Of a stretch of 64,000 nt of DNA, positions 25,460 through 33,442 are shown piece after piece (within the stretch, counting starts at the first letter, position 1; each line of letters begins with the position of its first letter). Below the pieces are notes generated by a model. It was not told the origin of the DNA. It ran no database searches and saw nothing but the letters and a program-made list of their open reading frames with translations. The stretch covers positions 3,552 through 67,551 of the forward strand of contig CAJUCA010000011.1 in the NCBI GenBank assembly GCA_910585265.1, given 5' to 3'. The DNA is from an uncultured Oscillospiraceae bacterium. GTDB taxonomy: Bacteria; Bacillota; Clostridia; Oscillospirales; Oscillospiraceae. The position numbers were made by a program, and so were the translations under genes.

Positions 25460-25861
25460 TTACCAGACAAATGCCAGGACTTCGCCGCCGACATGGGCCT
25501 CCCGGGCCTTCTTGTCGGTCATGACGCCCTTGGACGTGGACACGATGGCAATGCCCAGGCCGCGCAGCACCCGGGGCAGCTCGTCGGCCCCGGCGTAGAC
25601 CCGCAGGCCGGGCTTGGACACCCGCTTCAGGCCGGTGATGACCTTCTCCTTGCCGGGCTGGACATACTTCAGCGTGATGCGGATGACGCCCTGGGTCCCG
25701 TCGTTGATGGTCTGGAAGTTCTTGATATAGCCCTCGTCCAGCAGGATCTGGGCGATGGCCTTCTTCATGTTGGACGCCGGGATGTCCACGGTGTCATGCT
25801 TGGCCTTGTTCGCGTTGCGGATGCGGGTGAGCATATCCGCAATGGGATCGGTGATTTGCAT
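25460..25861 (-). CDS. rpsH: 30S ribosomal protein S8
   Basis: This 133-residue protein begins MQITDPIADMLTRIRNANKA. The C-terminal GIAIVSTSKGVMTDKKAREA carries the conserved S8 STSKG motif that binds 16S rRNA helix 21. In model bacteria S8 represses the spc operon. Here a 325-bp structured gap separates it from rpsN. Confidence 0.98.
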   Translation of the reverse strand: MQITDPIADMLTRIRNANKAKHDTVDIPASNMKKAIAQILLDEGYIKNFQTINDGTQGVIRITLKYVQPGKEKVITGLKRVSKPGLRVYAGADELPRVLRGLGIAIVSTSKGVMTDKKAREAHVGGEVLAFVW

Positions 25862-26186
25862 GAGATGTTACCTCCTATTAAGATTACCAAGTTGTCACGC
25901 TGCGCCTGTTCGCGACGCAGGCTAAGCCCTCCGACTCCGCAAAAGCTGTCCGGCCCCGTTGGGACCTGCCCGCTTTTGCTGCGCTCCGGTCTTAGCCTGC
26001 TGCTCACAACGGCTCCGCGCTTCTTGGTACAGACGGAAAGGTATCGAAGGTTAGGCATCCTCCCCCGACCTGTTGTCCGCCTTTTCCCTCGCTGGGGGTC
26101 TCTTAATCCGGCACTGTTCGACAATGCCTTATAACAGGCCCATAGGCGGGAGTATCAAACTCCCGCCTTTGGGCGAGTTACCTAAA
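25862..26186. other. structured 325-bp gap between rpsN and rpsH
   Basis: This gap holds a long-stem repeat (25891-26023), a GGCATTG/CAGTGCC hairpin (about 26114-26132) and a GGCGGGAGT/ACTCCCGCC hairpin (26142-26167) close to the rpsN stop. No ORF with a ribosome site was found and no good internal promoter for rpsH was seen. It separates genes that are normally within a few bases of each other. Confidence 0.7.
25891..26023. repeat. long-stem repeat, copy 1 (ribosomal operon)
   Basis: The element opens GTTGTCACGCTGCG and closes CTCCGCGCTTC. A 10-bp perfect stem GCAGGCTAAG (25917-25926) / CTTAGCCTGC (25991-26000) encloses GCAAAAGC/GCTTTTGC, and GTTGT/ACAAC pairs further out. The same order of blocks occurs in copy 2 at 32720-32859. 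Confidence 0.7.
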
Positions 26187-26372
26187 TTACCAGGACGCCT
26201 TCTTGACGCCGGGGATCTCCCCCTTGTACGCCAGCTCCCGGAAGCAGATGCGGCACACGCCGTAGTTGCGCAGGTAGCCGTGGGGGCGGCCGCAGATCTT
26301 GCAGCGGTTGTAGCGGCGGCTGGAGAACTTGGGCTCAGCCTGCTGCTTGTTGATCATGGATTTCTTGGCCAT
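26187..26372 (-). CDS. rpsN: 30S ribosomal protein S14, zinc type
   Basis: This 61-residue protein begins MAKKSMINKQQAEPKF. The zinc-binding CKIC and CRIC pairs are separated by GRPHGYLRNYGV (type Z S14). The start at 26372 is supported by AGGAAGGG upstream and normal length. It is 19 bp after rplE. Confidence 0.97.
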   Translation of the reverse strand: MAKKSMINKQQAEPKFSSRRYNRCKICGRPHGYLRNYGVCRICFRELAYKGEIPGVKKASW

Positions 26373-26391
26373 AGCTTGTTCCCTTCCTCTC

Positions 26392-26955
26392 TCAGCCGTT
26401 TTCGGTGTGGAACGGGGCACCCAGAAGCGTCAGCAGCTCCTTGGCCTCCTCGTCGGTCTTGGCGGTGGTGCAGATGACCACATCCATGCCCCGGATCTTG
26501 TCGATCTTGTCGTACTCGATCTCGGGGAAGATCAGCTGCTCCTTCAGGCCCAGGGCGTAGTTGCCCCGGCCGTCGAAGGCGTTGGGGTTGATGCCCCGGA
26601 AGTCGCGGACGCGGGGCAGGGCCACGTTGAACAGGCGGTCCATGAACTCCCACATCTTGTCCTGGCGCAGGGTGACCTTCGCGCCGATGGGCATACCCTC
26701 GCGGAGCTTGAAGTTGGCCACGGACTTCTTGGCCTTGGTGATGATGGGCTTCTGGCCGGTGATGGTGCCCAGATCCCGCACCACGCTGTCCAGCACCTTG
26801 GCGTTGTCCCGGGCCTCGCCGCAGCCGCAGTTCACCACGATCTTGTCGATCCGGGGAATCTGCATCACGGACTTGTAGCCGAACTTCTGCATCAGGGCGG
26901 GAGCCACGTCGGCCTGATACTTCGCCTTCAGGTTAGGCGTATTTTTCTCTGCCAT
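26392..26955 (-). CDS. rplE: 50S ribosomal protein L5
   Basis: This 187-residue protein has RIDKIVVNCGCGEA near residue 35, the KLREGMPIGAKVTLR loop and the C-terminal EIEYDKIDKIRGMDVVI. It binds 5S rRNA and contacts the P-site tRNA. The start at 26955 has GGAGGAG about 8 bases upstream. Confidence 0.97.
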   Translation of the reverse strand: MAEKNTPNLKAKYQADVAPALMQKFGYKSVMQIPRIDKIVVNCGCGEARDNAKVLDSVVRDLGTITGQKPIITKAKKSVANFKLREGMPIGAKVTLRQDKMWEFMDRLFNVALPRVRDFRGINPNAFDGRGNYALGLKEQLIFPEIEYDKIDKIRGMDVVICTTAKTDEEAKELLTLLGAPFHTENG

Positions 26956-26972
26956 GTTCTGCTCCTCCTCCC

Positions 26973-27278
26973 TTAAATCTCGGCGCCGCAGTGCTTGCAC
27001 ACGCGGGTCTTCTTGCCGCCCTCCACCTTGTGGGCGGGGCGGGTGGGCTTATTGCACTTGGGGCACACGGTCATGACCTTGCAGGCATAGATGGGGGTCT
27101 CCTTGGAGATAATGCCGCCCTCCTGGCCCTGCTGGCGGGGCTTCTGGTGCTTCTGGGCCACGTTGACCTTCTCCACGATGACCTTGCCGCCCTTGGGGTC
27201 CACGGACAGAACCTTGCCCTGCTTGCCCTTGTCCTTGCCGGACAGGACCAGCACAGTGTCGTTCTTCTTCACGTTCAT
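26973..27278 (-). CDS. rplX: 50S ribosomal protein L24
   Basis: This 101-residue protein has an N-terminal KOW motif (SGKDKGKQGKVLSVD) that initiates 50S assembly. The C-terminus carries two Cys pairs, CPKC and CKHC, which could form a zinc ribbon; this is seen in some Firmicute L24 proteins but absent from the E. coli one. The second of two nearby ATGs (27278) is chosen because it is 7 bases from the GAGG; the first is 1 base away. Confidence 0.96.
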   Translation of the reverse strand: MNVKKNDTVLVLSGKDKGKQGKVLSVDPKGGKVIVEKVNVAQKHQKPRQQGQEGGIISKETPIYACKVMTVCPKCNKPTRPAHKVEGGKKTRVCKHCGAEI

Positions 27279-27298
27279 ACTCATACCTCGCTCCCCCC

Positions 27299-27667
27299 TT
27301 ACAGCACTTCGGGAGCCAGAGACAGGATCTTCATGTAATCCTTGTCGCGCAGCTCGCGGGCCACCGGGCCAAAGATGCGGGTGCCCCGGGGGTTCTTGTC
27401 GTCGCGGATGAGGACGGCGGCGTTGTCGTCAAAGCGGACGTAGCTGCCGTCGGCGCGGCGCACGCCCCGGGCGGAGCGGACGATGACGGCCTTGACCACC
27501 TCGCCCTTCTTCACCTGGCCGCCGGGAGCGGCCTTCCGCACGGAGGCCACCACCACGTCGCCGATGTTGCCGAAGCGGCGGCGGGAGCCGCCCAGCACGC
27601 GGATCGTCTTGATCTCCTTGGCGCCGGTATTATCGGCCACCTTCAGATAGCTTTCTTCTTGGATCAT
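27299..27667 (-). CDS. rplN: 50S ribosomal protein L14
   Basis: This 122-residue protein begins MIQEESYLKVADNTGAKEI and includes VVKAVIVRSARGVRRADGSY and the closing KDYMKILSLAPEVL. It sits at the subunit interface. The length is standard, between rpsQ and rplX. Confidence 0.98.
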   Translation of the reverse strand: MIQEESYLKVADNTGAKEIKTIRVLGGSRRRFGNIGDVVVASVRKAAPGGQVKKGEVVKAVIVRSARGVRRADGSYVRFDDNAAVLIRDDKNPRGTRIFGPVARELRDKDYMKILSLAPEVL

Positions 27668-27681
27668 ACTGGCACCTCCTT

Positions 27682-27945
27682 TTACTTCGCCTTCTCGAGG
27701 ATTTCAACCACGCGCCAACGCTTGTCCTTGGACAGGGGGCGGGTCTCCATCACGCGGACGCGGTCGCCCACGCCGCACTGGTTGTTCTCGTCGTGGGCCT
27801 TCAGCTTGTAGGTCCGCTTGACGATCTTCTTATACAGAGGGTGGGCCACGCGGTCGGCGATGGCGACCACAACGGTCTTATCCATCTTATCCGAAACCAC
27901 CAGGCCGACTCTGGTCTTACGAGACGAGGTCCTTGCTTCACTCAT
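27682..27945 (-). CDS. rpsQ: 30S ribosomal protein S17
   Basis: This 87-residue OB-fold protein contains TRVGLVVSDKMDKTVVVAI and ENNQCGVGDRVRVMETRPLS. It binds 16S rRNA early in assembly. It lies 14 bp after rpmC. Confidence 0.97.
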   Translation of the reverse strand: MSEARTSSRKTRVGLVVSDKMDKTVVVAIADRVAHPLYKKIVKRTYKLKAHDENNQCGVGDRVRVMETRPLSKDKRWRVVEILEKAK

Positions 27946-27959
27946 CTTTTCCTACCTCC

Positions 27960-28157
27960 TTATCGGCCCTGCTGCTCACGCAGGATGGTCTTGACGCGGG
28001 CGATGTCCTTCTTGACCTCCGCGATGCGGATGGGGTTGTCGAGCTGATTGGTGGCGTGCTGAAGACGGAGGTTAAACAGGTCCTTCTTCAGCTCCACCAG
28101 CTTGGCGTCCAGCTCGGCCGCGCTCATCTTGCGAACTTCCACTGCCTTCATCTTCAT
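27960..28157 (-). CDS. rpmC: 50S ribosomal protein L29
   Basis: This 65-residue two-helix protein has MSAAELDAKLVELKKDLFNL and RIAEVKKDIARVKTILRE. Its start overlaps the rplP stop by 4 bp (ATGA). It lies at the exit-tunnel rim next to L23. Confidence 0.97.
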   Translation of the reverse strand: MKMKAVEVRKMSAAELDAKLVELKKDLFNLRLQHATNQLDNPIRIAEVKKDIARVKTILREQQGR

Positions 28158-28582
28158 TCACCACCCTTCTCCTCAGTCTCTTTCTTCACGATCTTGCACT
28201 TGATGGGCAGCTTGTGGCTGGCCAGGCGCAGGGCCTCCCGGGCGGTCTCCTCGGAAATGCCGGCGATCTCGAACATGACGCGGCCGGGCTTGACCACGGC
28301 CACCCACCCCTCGGGCGCGCCCTTACCGGAACCCATACGGGTGCCCAGGGCCTTCTTGGTGATGGGCTTGTCGGGGAAAACCTTGATCCAGACCTTGCCG
28401 CCGCGCTTGGTATGGCGGGTCATGGCCACACGGGCGGCCTCGATCTGGTTGCCGGTGATCCAGGCGGGCTCCATGGCCTGCAGGCCCCATTCGCCGTAGG
28501 ACACCTTGTTGCCGCGGGTGGCGGTGCCGGTCATGCGGCCGCGCTGCACGCGGCGGTACTTTACTCTCTTAGGCAGCAGCAT
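28154..28582 (-). CDS. rplP: 50S ribosomal protein L16
   Basis: This 142-residue protein begins MLLPKRVKYRRVQRGRM and has the conserved TKRGGKVWIKVFPDKPIT and RMGSGKGAPEGWVAVVKPG blocks. It contacts A-site tRNA. It overlaps rpsC by one base and rpmC by four. Confidence 0.98.
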   Translation of the reverse strand: MLLPKRVKYRRVQRGRMTGTATRGNKVSYGEWGLQAMEPAWITGNQIEAARVAMTRHTKRGGKVWIKVFPDKPITKKALGTRMGSGKGAPEGWVAVVKPGRVMFEIAGISEETAREALRLASHKLPIKCKIVKKETEEKGGE

Positions 28583-29436
28583 TACTGGGCGCCTCCTTCC
28601 TTGGGAGCAGAGGGACGCGGGCCATTGTTGGGCCGGGGTCCGTTATTGGGGCGGGGCGCGCCGCCCTGGCGGTTGAAGCCACCGGGACGCCGGTCGCCGC
28701 CCTGGCGGTTGAAGCCGCCCCTGCGGTCGCCGTCGCGGCGGCGGGGCCGCTGCTCGCGCTCCTTGTAGTTCTTGGTGTCGATGGTGCGGGGGGTGGTGCG
28801 CAGGGTCTGGGTGAGCACCTCGCCCTTGTAGATCCACACCTTCACGCCCAGGCGGCCGTAGGTGGTGGCCGCCTCGGCGAAGCCGTACTCGATGTCGGCC
28901 CGGATGGTCTGCAGGGGGATGGTGCCATCGTGGTAGTGCTCGGTGCGGGCGATCTCCGCGCCGTTCAGACGGCCGGACACCTGGACCTTGATGCCCAGCG
29001 CGCCCATGCGCATGGCGCGGCCCATGGCGTTCTTCATGGCCCGGCGGAAGGCGATGCGCTTCTCCAGCTGCTGGGCGATGTTCTCCGCCACCAGCTGGGC
29101 GTTGGTGTCCACGTTCTTGACCTCAACGATGTTGAGGGCCACGGGCTTGCCCAGCTTCTTCTCCAGCTCCAGGCGGAGCTTCTCGATGTCCTCGCCGCCC
29201 TTGCCGATGACCATGCCGGGGCGGGCGCAGTGGACGTAGATGCGGATCTTGGCGTTGTCGCGCTCGATCTCGATCTTGGGCACGCCGGCGGCGTACAGCT
29301 TCTTCTTCAGCTCCTTGCGGAGGTTGTAGTCCTCAACCAGGAGGTCGCCCACTTTTTCGTCACGGGCATACCAGCGGGAGTCCCAGTCCTTGATAACGCC
29401 CACGCGCAGGCCGTGGGGATTCACTTTCTGTCCCAT
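28582..29436 (-). CDS. rpsC: 30S ribosomal protein S3 with Arg/Gly-rich tail
   Basis: This 284-residue protein begins MGQKVNPHGLRVGVIKDWD. The KH domain has RPGMVIGKGGEDIEKLR (residues ~65-85), and the S3 C-terminal domain ends near residue 215. It is followed by an unusual ~65-residue tail in which GGFNRQGG-type and RPNNGP units repeat. Ordinary S3 is 215-230 residues, so the tail is an addition. The DNA of the tail is repetitive and GC-rich but in frame. Confidence 0.97.
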   Translation of the reverse strand: MGQKVNPHGLRVGVIKDWDSRWYARDEKVGDLLVEDYNLRKELKKKLYAAGVPKIEIERDNAKIRIYVHCARPGMVIGKGGEDIEKLRLELEKKLGKPVALNIVEVKNVDTNAQLVAENIAQQLEKRIAFRRAMKNAMGRAMRMGALGIKVQVSGRLNGAEIARTEHYHDGTIPLQTIRADIEYGFAEAATTYGRLGVKVWIYKGEVLTQTLRTTPRTIDTKNYKEREQRPRRRDGDRRGGFNRQGGDRRPGGFNRQGGAPRPNNGPRPNNGPRPSAPKEGGAQ

Positions 29437-29454
29437 TTACTCTCGACCTCCTTC

Positions 29455-29787
29455 TCAGCGTTCCTTGACCACGATGGTCATATGGGAAGTGCGCTTCATG
29501 ATGTGGTGGGCGCGGCCCTTGGACACGGGGCGGAACCGCTTGATGATAGGCCCGGGGCAGGCAAAGGCCTCGGCCACGTACAGCTTCTCGGGGTCCATGC
29601 CGTGGTTGTTCTCCGCGTTGGCGGCGGCGGCGTGCACCAGCTTGGCCAGGGGGTCGGAGGCGGCCTTGGGAATCAGGGCCAGGATGGCCTCGGCGTCCTT
29701 GACGCTCTTGCCGCGGATCTGGTCGCACACGATGCTGACCTTGCGGGGAGAGATACGGATGTATCTCACTGTCGCTTTCGCTTCCAT
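29455..29787 (-). CDS. rplV: 50S ribosomal protein L22
   Basis: This 110-residue protein begins MEAKATVRYIRISPRKVSIV. The beta-hairpin and C-terminal RPVSKGRAHHIMKRTSHMTI line the exit tunnel. Standard length, between rpsS and rpsC. Confidence 0.97.
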   Translation of the reverse strand: MEAKATVRYIRISPRKVSIVCDQIRGKSVKDAEAILALIPKAASDPLAKLVHAAAANAENNHGMDPEKLYVAEAFACPGPIIKRFRPVSKGRAHHIMKRTSHMTIVVKER

Positions 29788-29802
29788 TGTCTCTCTCCTC
29801 CC

Positions 29803-30075
29803 TTACTTGCCGGTCTTGCTGCCCGCGTGGCCCTTGAAGGTGCGGGTGGGGGCGAACTCGCCCAGCTTGTGGCCCACCATGTCCTCGGTGACATAGACGG
29901 GCACGTGCTTGCGGCCGTCATGGACGGCGATGGTGTGGCCCACGAAGGAGGGGAAGATGGTGGAGGCGCGGCTCCAGGTCTTGAGGACCTTCTTCTCGTT
30001 CTTCTTGTTCATCTCGTCCACGCGCTTCAGCAGCTCGGGAGCGCAAAACGGGCCCTTCTTGATACTTCTGCTCAT
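29803..30075 (-). CDS. rpsS: 30S ribosomal protein S19
   Basis: This 90-residue protein begins MSRSIKKGPFC and contains TWSRASTIFPSFVGHTIAVH and GHKLGEFAPTRTFKGHAG, the S19 signature. It forms a complex with S13 at the head of the 30S. Confidence 0.98.
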   Translation of the reverse strand: MSRSIKKGPFCAPELLKRVDEMNKKNEKKVLKTWSRASTIFPSFVGHTIAVHDGRKHVPVYVTEDMVGHKLGEFAPTRTFKGHAGSKTGK

Positions 30076-30091
30076 CTGTTACACTCCCTCC

Positions 30092-30925
30092 TTACTTACC
30101 GTTGCGGCGGCGGACAATGAACTTATCCGTGCGGTTCTTCTTCTTGCGGGTCTTGTAACCCAGGGCGGGCTTGCCCCACGGGGTCACAGGGCCGGGACGG
30201 CCCACCGGGCTCTTGCCCTCGCCGCCGCCGTGGGGATGGTCGTTGGGGTTCATCACGGAGCCGCGGACGGTGGGCCGCCAGCCCATGTGACGCTTCCGGC
30301 CGGCCTTACCGATGTGGATGTTGGCCCAGTCGGTGTTGCCCACCTGGCCGATGGTGGCCATGCAGTTCTCCCGCACCAGCCGGACCTCGCCGGAGGGCAG
30401 GCGCACCTGGGCCATGCCGTTCTCCTTGGCCATGAGCTGGGCGGCGGTTCCGGCGGAGCGCACCAGCTGCGCGCCCTTGCCGGGGTACAGCTCGATGCAG
30501 TGGATGGTCTCGCCCACGGGGATGTCGGCGATGGGCATGGCGTTGCCGGGCAGGATGTCCGCGCCGGAGCCGGTCATGATGATGTGCCCCGCCTTCAGGC
30601 CCACGGGGGCCAGGATATACCGCTTCTCGCCGTCCTCATACTGGAGCAGGGCGATGTTGGCGGAACGGTTGGGGTCGTACTGGAGGTTAATCACAGTGGC
30701 CTTGCCCGTCTTGTCCCGCTTGAAGTCGATGACGCGGTACTTCTTCTTGTTGCCGCCGCCGCGGTGGCGGACGGTGATCCGGCCGTAGCTGTTGCGGCCG
30801 GCGTGCTTCTTCAGGCTCTCCAGCAGCGAACGCTCCGGCTTGGCCTTCTTGTCGATGCCCTCGAAGGCGGACACGGTCATGTGGCGGCGGGAGGGCGTCG
30901 TGGGCTTATAAGTCTTGATAGCCAT
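30092..30925 (-). CDS. rplB: 50S ribosomal protein L2
   Basis: This 277-residue protein begins MAIKTYKPTTPSRRHMTVS. The conserved C-terminal PTVRGSVMNPNDHPHGGGEG holds the His essential for peptidyl transferase centre assembly. It is the largest 50S core protein of the S10 segment. Confidence 0.98.
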   Translation of the reverse strand: MAIKTYKPTTPSRRHMTVSAFEGIDKKAKPERSLLESLKKHAGRNSYGRITVRHRGGGNKKKYRVIDFKRDKTGKATVINLQYDPNRSANIALLQYEDGEKRYILAPVGLKAGHIIMTGSGADILPGNAMPIADIPVGETIHCIELYPGKGAQLVRSAGTAAQLMAKENGMAQVRLPSGEVRLVRENCMATIGQVGNTDWANIHIGKAGRKRHMGWRPTVRGSVMNPNDHPHGGGEGKSPVGRPGPVTPWGKPALGYKTRKKKNRTDKFIVRRRNGK

Positions 30926-30940
30926 TCTTCAATCTCCTCC

Positions 30941-31237
30941 TTACACCATGCCTTCGAAGAACTCGATGGACTTGGAATCGGCGGTCAGGGTGACCATCGC
31001 CTTTTTCCAGCTGGGGCGGCGTCCCGCGGGATAGCGGCCCATGCGCTTGGCCTTGCCCTGCATATTCAGGGTGTTGACCTTGGCCACCTTCACGCCGAAG
31101 ATCTCCTCGCAGGCTTTGGCGATCTCGATCTTGTTGGCGTCCTTGGCCACCTCGAAGGTGTACTTCTTCTCGGCGGCGGCGGCCATGGACTGCTCGGTGA
31201 TGATGGGACGCTTGATGATGTCGTATGCGGTTTTCAT
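30941..31237 (-). CDS. rplW: 50S ribosomal protein L23
   Basis: This 98-residue protein begins MKTAYDIIKRPIITEQSM. The conserved KKYTFEVAKDANKIEIAKA block is present. L23 forms the docking site for trigger factor and SRP at the tunnel exit. It overlaps rplD by one base. Confidence 0.97.
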   Translation of the reverse strand: MKTAYDIIKRPIITEQSMAAAAEKKYTFEVAKDANKIEIAKACEEIFGVKVAKVNTLNMQGKAKRMGRYPAGRRPSWKKAMVTLTADSKSIEFFEGMV

Positions 31238-31851
31238 CAGGCGAACACCTCCTCGATGGCGGCCAGCGCGGCCTGGTCGATGATGACCTGGTTGGCGTTG
31301 ACGATATCGTAGACGTTAATCAGGTTGGCGGGGCTTGTCACCACGCCGGGGATGTTCCGGGCGGACTTCACCACGTTGGGGCAGGCGGTGACCACCACGG
31401 CCTTCTTGGACTCCACCGCGTTGAGGAAGCCCTGGAAGGTCTTGGTCTTGATCTCGCCCATCTCCAGCTTGTCAACCACCAGCACGCTGCCGGAGGCGGC
31501 CTTGGCGGACAGGGCGGACTTCAGGGCCAGACGCTTCACCTTCTTGTTCAGGGTGTAGCGGTAGCTGCGGGGCTTGGGGGCGAACACGATGCCGCCGTGG
31601 GTCCACTGGGGGGCCCGGGTGGAGCCCTGGCGGGCGTGGCCGGTGCCCTTCTGACGCCAGGGCTTCCTGCCGCCGCCGGACACTTCCGCGCGGGTCAGGC
31701 TGCTCTGGGTGCCCTGGCGGCAGTTGGCCAGGTGGTTCTTGACCACGTCGTGCACCACGGACTGGTTGGGCTCGATGCCGAAGACGGCCTCGGAGAGCTC
31801 GACCTCGCCGATCTGCTTACCGGCCATATCATAAAGGTTCGCTTTAGGCAT
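31237..31851 (-). CDS. rplD: 50S ribosomal protein L4
   Basis: This 204-residue protein begins MPKANLYDMAGKQIGEV. The tunnel-reaching loop RAEVSGGGRKPWRQKGTGHA is clear. L4 is the autoregulator of the S10 operon in proteobacteria; the long S10 leader here (33176-33436) could be its target, but that is inference. Confidence 0.98.
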   Translation of the reverse strand: MPKANLYDMAGKQIGEVELSEAVFGIEPNQSVVHDVVKNHLANCRQGTQSSLTRAEVSGGGRKPWRQKGTGHARQGSTRAPQWTHGGIVFAPKPRSYRYTLNKKVKRLALKSALSAKAASGSVLVVDKLEMGEIKTKTFQGFLNAVESKKAVVVTACPNVVKSARNIPGVVTSPANLINVYDIVNANQVIIDQAALAAIEEVFA

Positions 31852-31869
31852 TTGTCATTCTCTCCTTTC

Positions 31870-32595
31870 TCACTTGTTACGCGCAGAGGCCTTCTGCGGG
31901 TTGACACGGGCGGACTGCTTCTGGGGATTGACGCGCCCGCTGCCCTCGGCAGCCTGCTTCACAGCAATCTTCTTGGTGCTGGTGCGCAGGGCGACCACGC
32001 CGCCCCGGGGGCCGGGCACCGCGCCGCGCACAGCGATGACGCCCAGCTCCTCGTCCACCTGCACCACGTCCAGGTTGATCACGGTGACCTGCTCGTTGCC
32101 CATCTGGCCCGCGCCGTTGTGCCCCTTGAAGATCCGGGAGGGGTCGGTGCTGGAGCCCATGGAGCCGGAGTGGCGGTGGACCGGGCCGCCGCCGTGGGAC
32201 TTCTTCTGCACGTGGCCGCCGCAGCGTTTCACCGCGCCCTGGTAGCCATGGCCCTTGCTGATGCCGGTGATGTCCACCCGGTCGCCGGGGGCGAACACGG
32301 TGGCGGTGAGCTGGTCGCCCACGTTCAGCTCGTCGGCCTTGTCCAGCTTGAACTCCTTGAGCACCCGCAGGCACTTGCCGGCCTTCTTGCTGTGGCCCGC
32401 CTCGGGCTTGGACAGCTTCTTCTCCGGGACTTCTTCAAATCCCAGCTGGACGGCGGCATAGCCGTCCTTCTCCACGGTCTTCTTCTGCACCACGGTACAG
32501 GGGCCCGCCTGAATGACGGTGACCGGGATGACCTTACCGGCTTCGTCGAAGATCTGGGTCATACCCACCTTCTTGCCGATGATGGCCTTTTCCAT
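31870..32595 (-). CDS. rplC: 50S ribosomal protein L3 with repeated C-terminal tail
   Basis: This 241-residue protein begins MEKAIIGKKVGMTQIFDE. The core with KGHGYQGAVKRCGGHVQKKS and HRHSGSMGSSTDPSRIFKGH reaches the peptidyl transferase centre. Residues after ~215 form an added basic tail with two copies of RVNPQKxSAR, making the protein about 30 residues longer than usual. It follows a 265-bp structured gap after rpsJ. Confidence 0.97.
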   Translation of the reverse strand: MEKAIIGKKVGMTQIFDEAGKVIPVTVIQAGPCTVVQKKTVEKDGYAAVQLGFEEVPEKKLSKPEAGHSKKAGKCLRVLKEFKLDKADELNVGDQLTATVFAPGDRVDITGISKGHGYQGAVKRCGGHVQKKSHGGGPVHRHSGSMGSSTDPSRIFKGHNGAGQMGNEQVTVINLDVVQVDEELGVIAVRGAVPGPRGGVVALRTSTKKIAVKQAAEGSGRVNPQKQSARVNPQKASARNK

Positions 32596-32860
32596 GTGTA
32601 TTCCTCCTTATAAGGTTATTGGTTGAAAAACGTGGGCATTGGGCTCCCATTGGTTTTCCAACATGACCCGCCCACCTCAATCACGCGGTGGGCTGCGGTA
32701 CTGACTTGGTTGGTGCGCTGTTGTCACGCTGCGAAACGGCCTGGTCGCTTCGGGCTCTAACTCCTCCGACTGCGCAAAAAACTCTGTGCGGCTTTGCCGC
32801 CCGCCGTTTTTTGCTCCGCTCCGGAGTTAGCCCCTCAGCAGTCCGTTTCTCCGCGCTTCC
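32596..32860. other. structured 265-bp gap between rpsJ and rplC
   Basis: This gap contains a GCCCACC/GGTGGGC hairpin (about 32670-32694) near the rplC start and long-stem repeat copy 2 (32720-32859), which ends one base before the rpsJ stop codon. No coding frame with a ribosome site was seen. Confidence 0.7.
32720..32859. repeat. long-stem repeat, copy 2 (ribosomal operon)
   Basis: The element has the same opening GTTGTCACGCTGCG and a closing CTCCGCGCTTCC. Stems are CTAACTCC (32757-32764) / GGAGTTAG (32823-32830) and GCAAAAAAC (32774-32782) / GTTTTTTGC (32806-32814). TCCGACT precedes the inner stem in both copies. Stem sequences differ from copy 1 but remain paired. Confidence 0.7.
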
Positions 32861-33175
32861 TTACAGCTTGATCTCGATATCCACACCGGCGGGAAGCTCG
32901 AGGGACATCAACGCCTCCACGGTCTTGGGGGAGGGCTTGATCACGTCGATGAGCCGCTTGTGGGTGCGGCGTTCGAACTGCTCCCGGGAATCCTTGTTCA
33001 CGTGGACGGACCGCAGGATGGTGACGATCTCCTTCTTGGTGGGCAGGGGGATGGGGCCGGACACCTCCGCGCCGCTGCGCTTGGCGGTGTCCACGATCTT
33101 CTCGGCCGCCTGGTCGATGAGCTGGTGGTCATAGGCCTTCAGCCGGATGCGGATCATTTCTTTCTGAGCTGCCAT
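32861..33175 (-). CDS. rpsJ: 30S ribosomal protein S10
   Basis: This 104-residue protein begins MAAQKEMIRIRLKAYDHQL. The SGPIPLPTKKEIVTILRS and EQFERRTHKRLIDV blocks are standard. It is the first gene of the S10-spc-alpha cluster. The ATG at 33175 is preceded by AAGGAGG. S10 also acts in Nus-dependent antitermination. Confidence 0.97.
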   Translation of the reverse strand: MAAQKEMIRIRLKAYDHQLIDQAAEKIVDTAKRSGAEVSGPIPLPTKKEIVTILRSVHVNKDSREQFERRTHKRLIDVIKPSPKTVEALMSLELPAGVDIEIKL

Positions 33176-33436
33176 GTGTTTTCCTCCTTGACATACGAAG
33201 TTGACGGTAAGGCTGTCCTTGCTTCGTACGGTGAGCGATTCCGTCCACGTTTCCGTGCGTATCACTCCCCGGCATGAATAAAACCGGCGCAAAGCAGGCC
33301 GGTTCTACCCACCCAGGGCGATATACGCCGTGGAAGGGATCTCTCAGCCGCCCGATTATACGGACATACTCCGCGGAAGTTACCTCGCAGGGCGAGCAAT
33401 CTCCCGCATCATCGCAGTGTGCCCTTTGACAGGCAC
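33176..33436 (-). promoter_or_regulatory. long 5' leader of the S10 cluster with terminator-like hairpin
   Basis: About 260 nt separate the predicted start (~33436) from rpsJ. It includes AACCGGC/GCCGGTT (33282-33304) followed on the minus strand by TTTTATTC, which looks like an attenuator. A second possible stem near the gene pairs ACGAAG with CTTCGT on either side of ~33200-33220. I infer autogenous or attenuation control of the ribosomal cluster. It does not match a T-box or other leader I know by heart. Confidence 0.5.
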
Positions 33437-33442
33437 TGGGCC

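Noticed and set aside
25765..26124. Open frame across the rpsN-rpsH gap
   Set aside because: It runs through a long palindrome and into rpsH on the same strand out of frame. No ribosome site and no homology I recognise.
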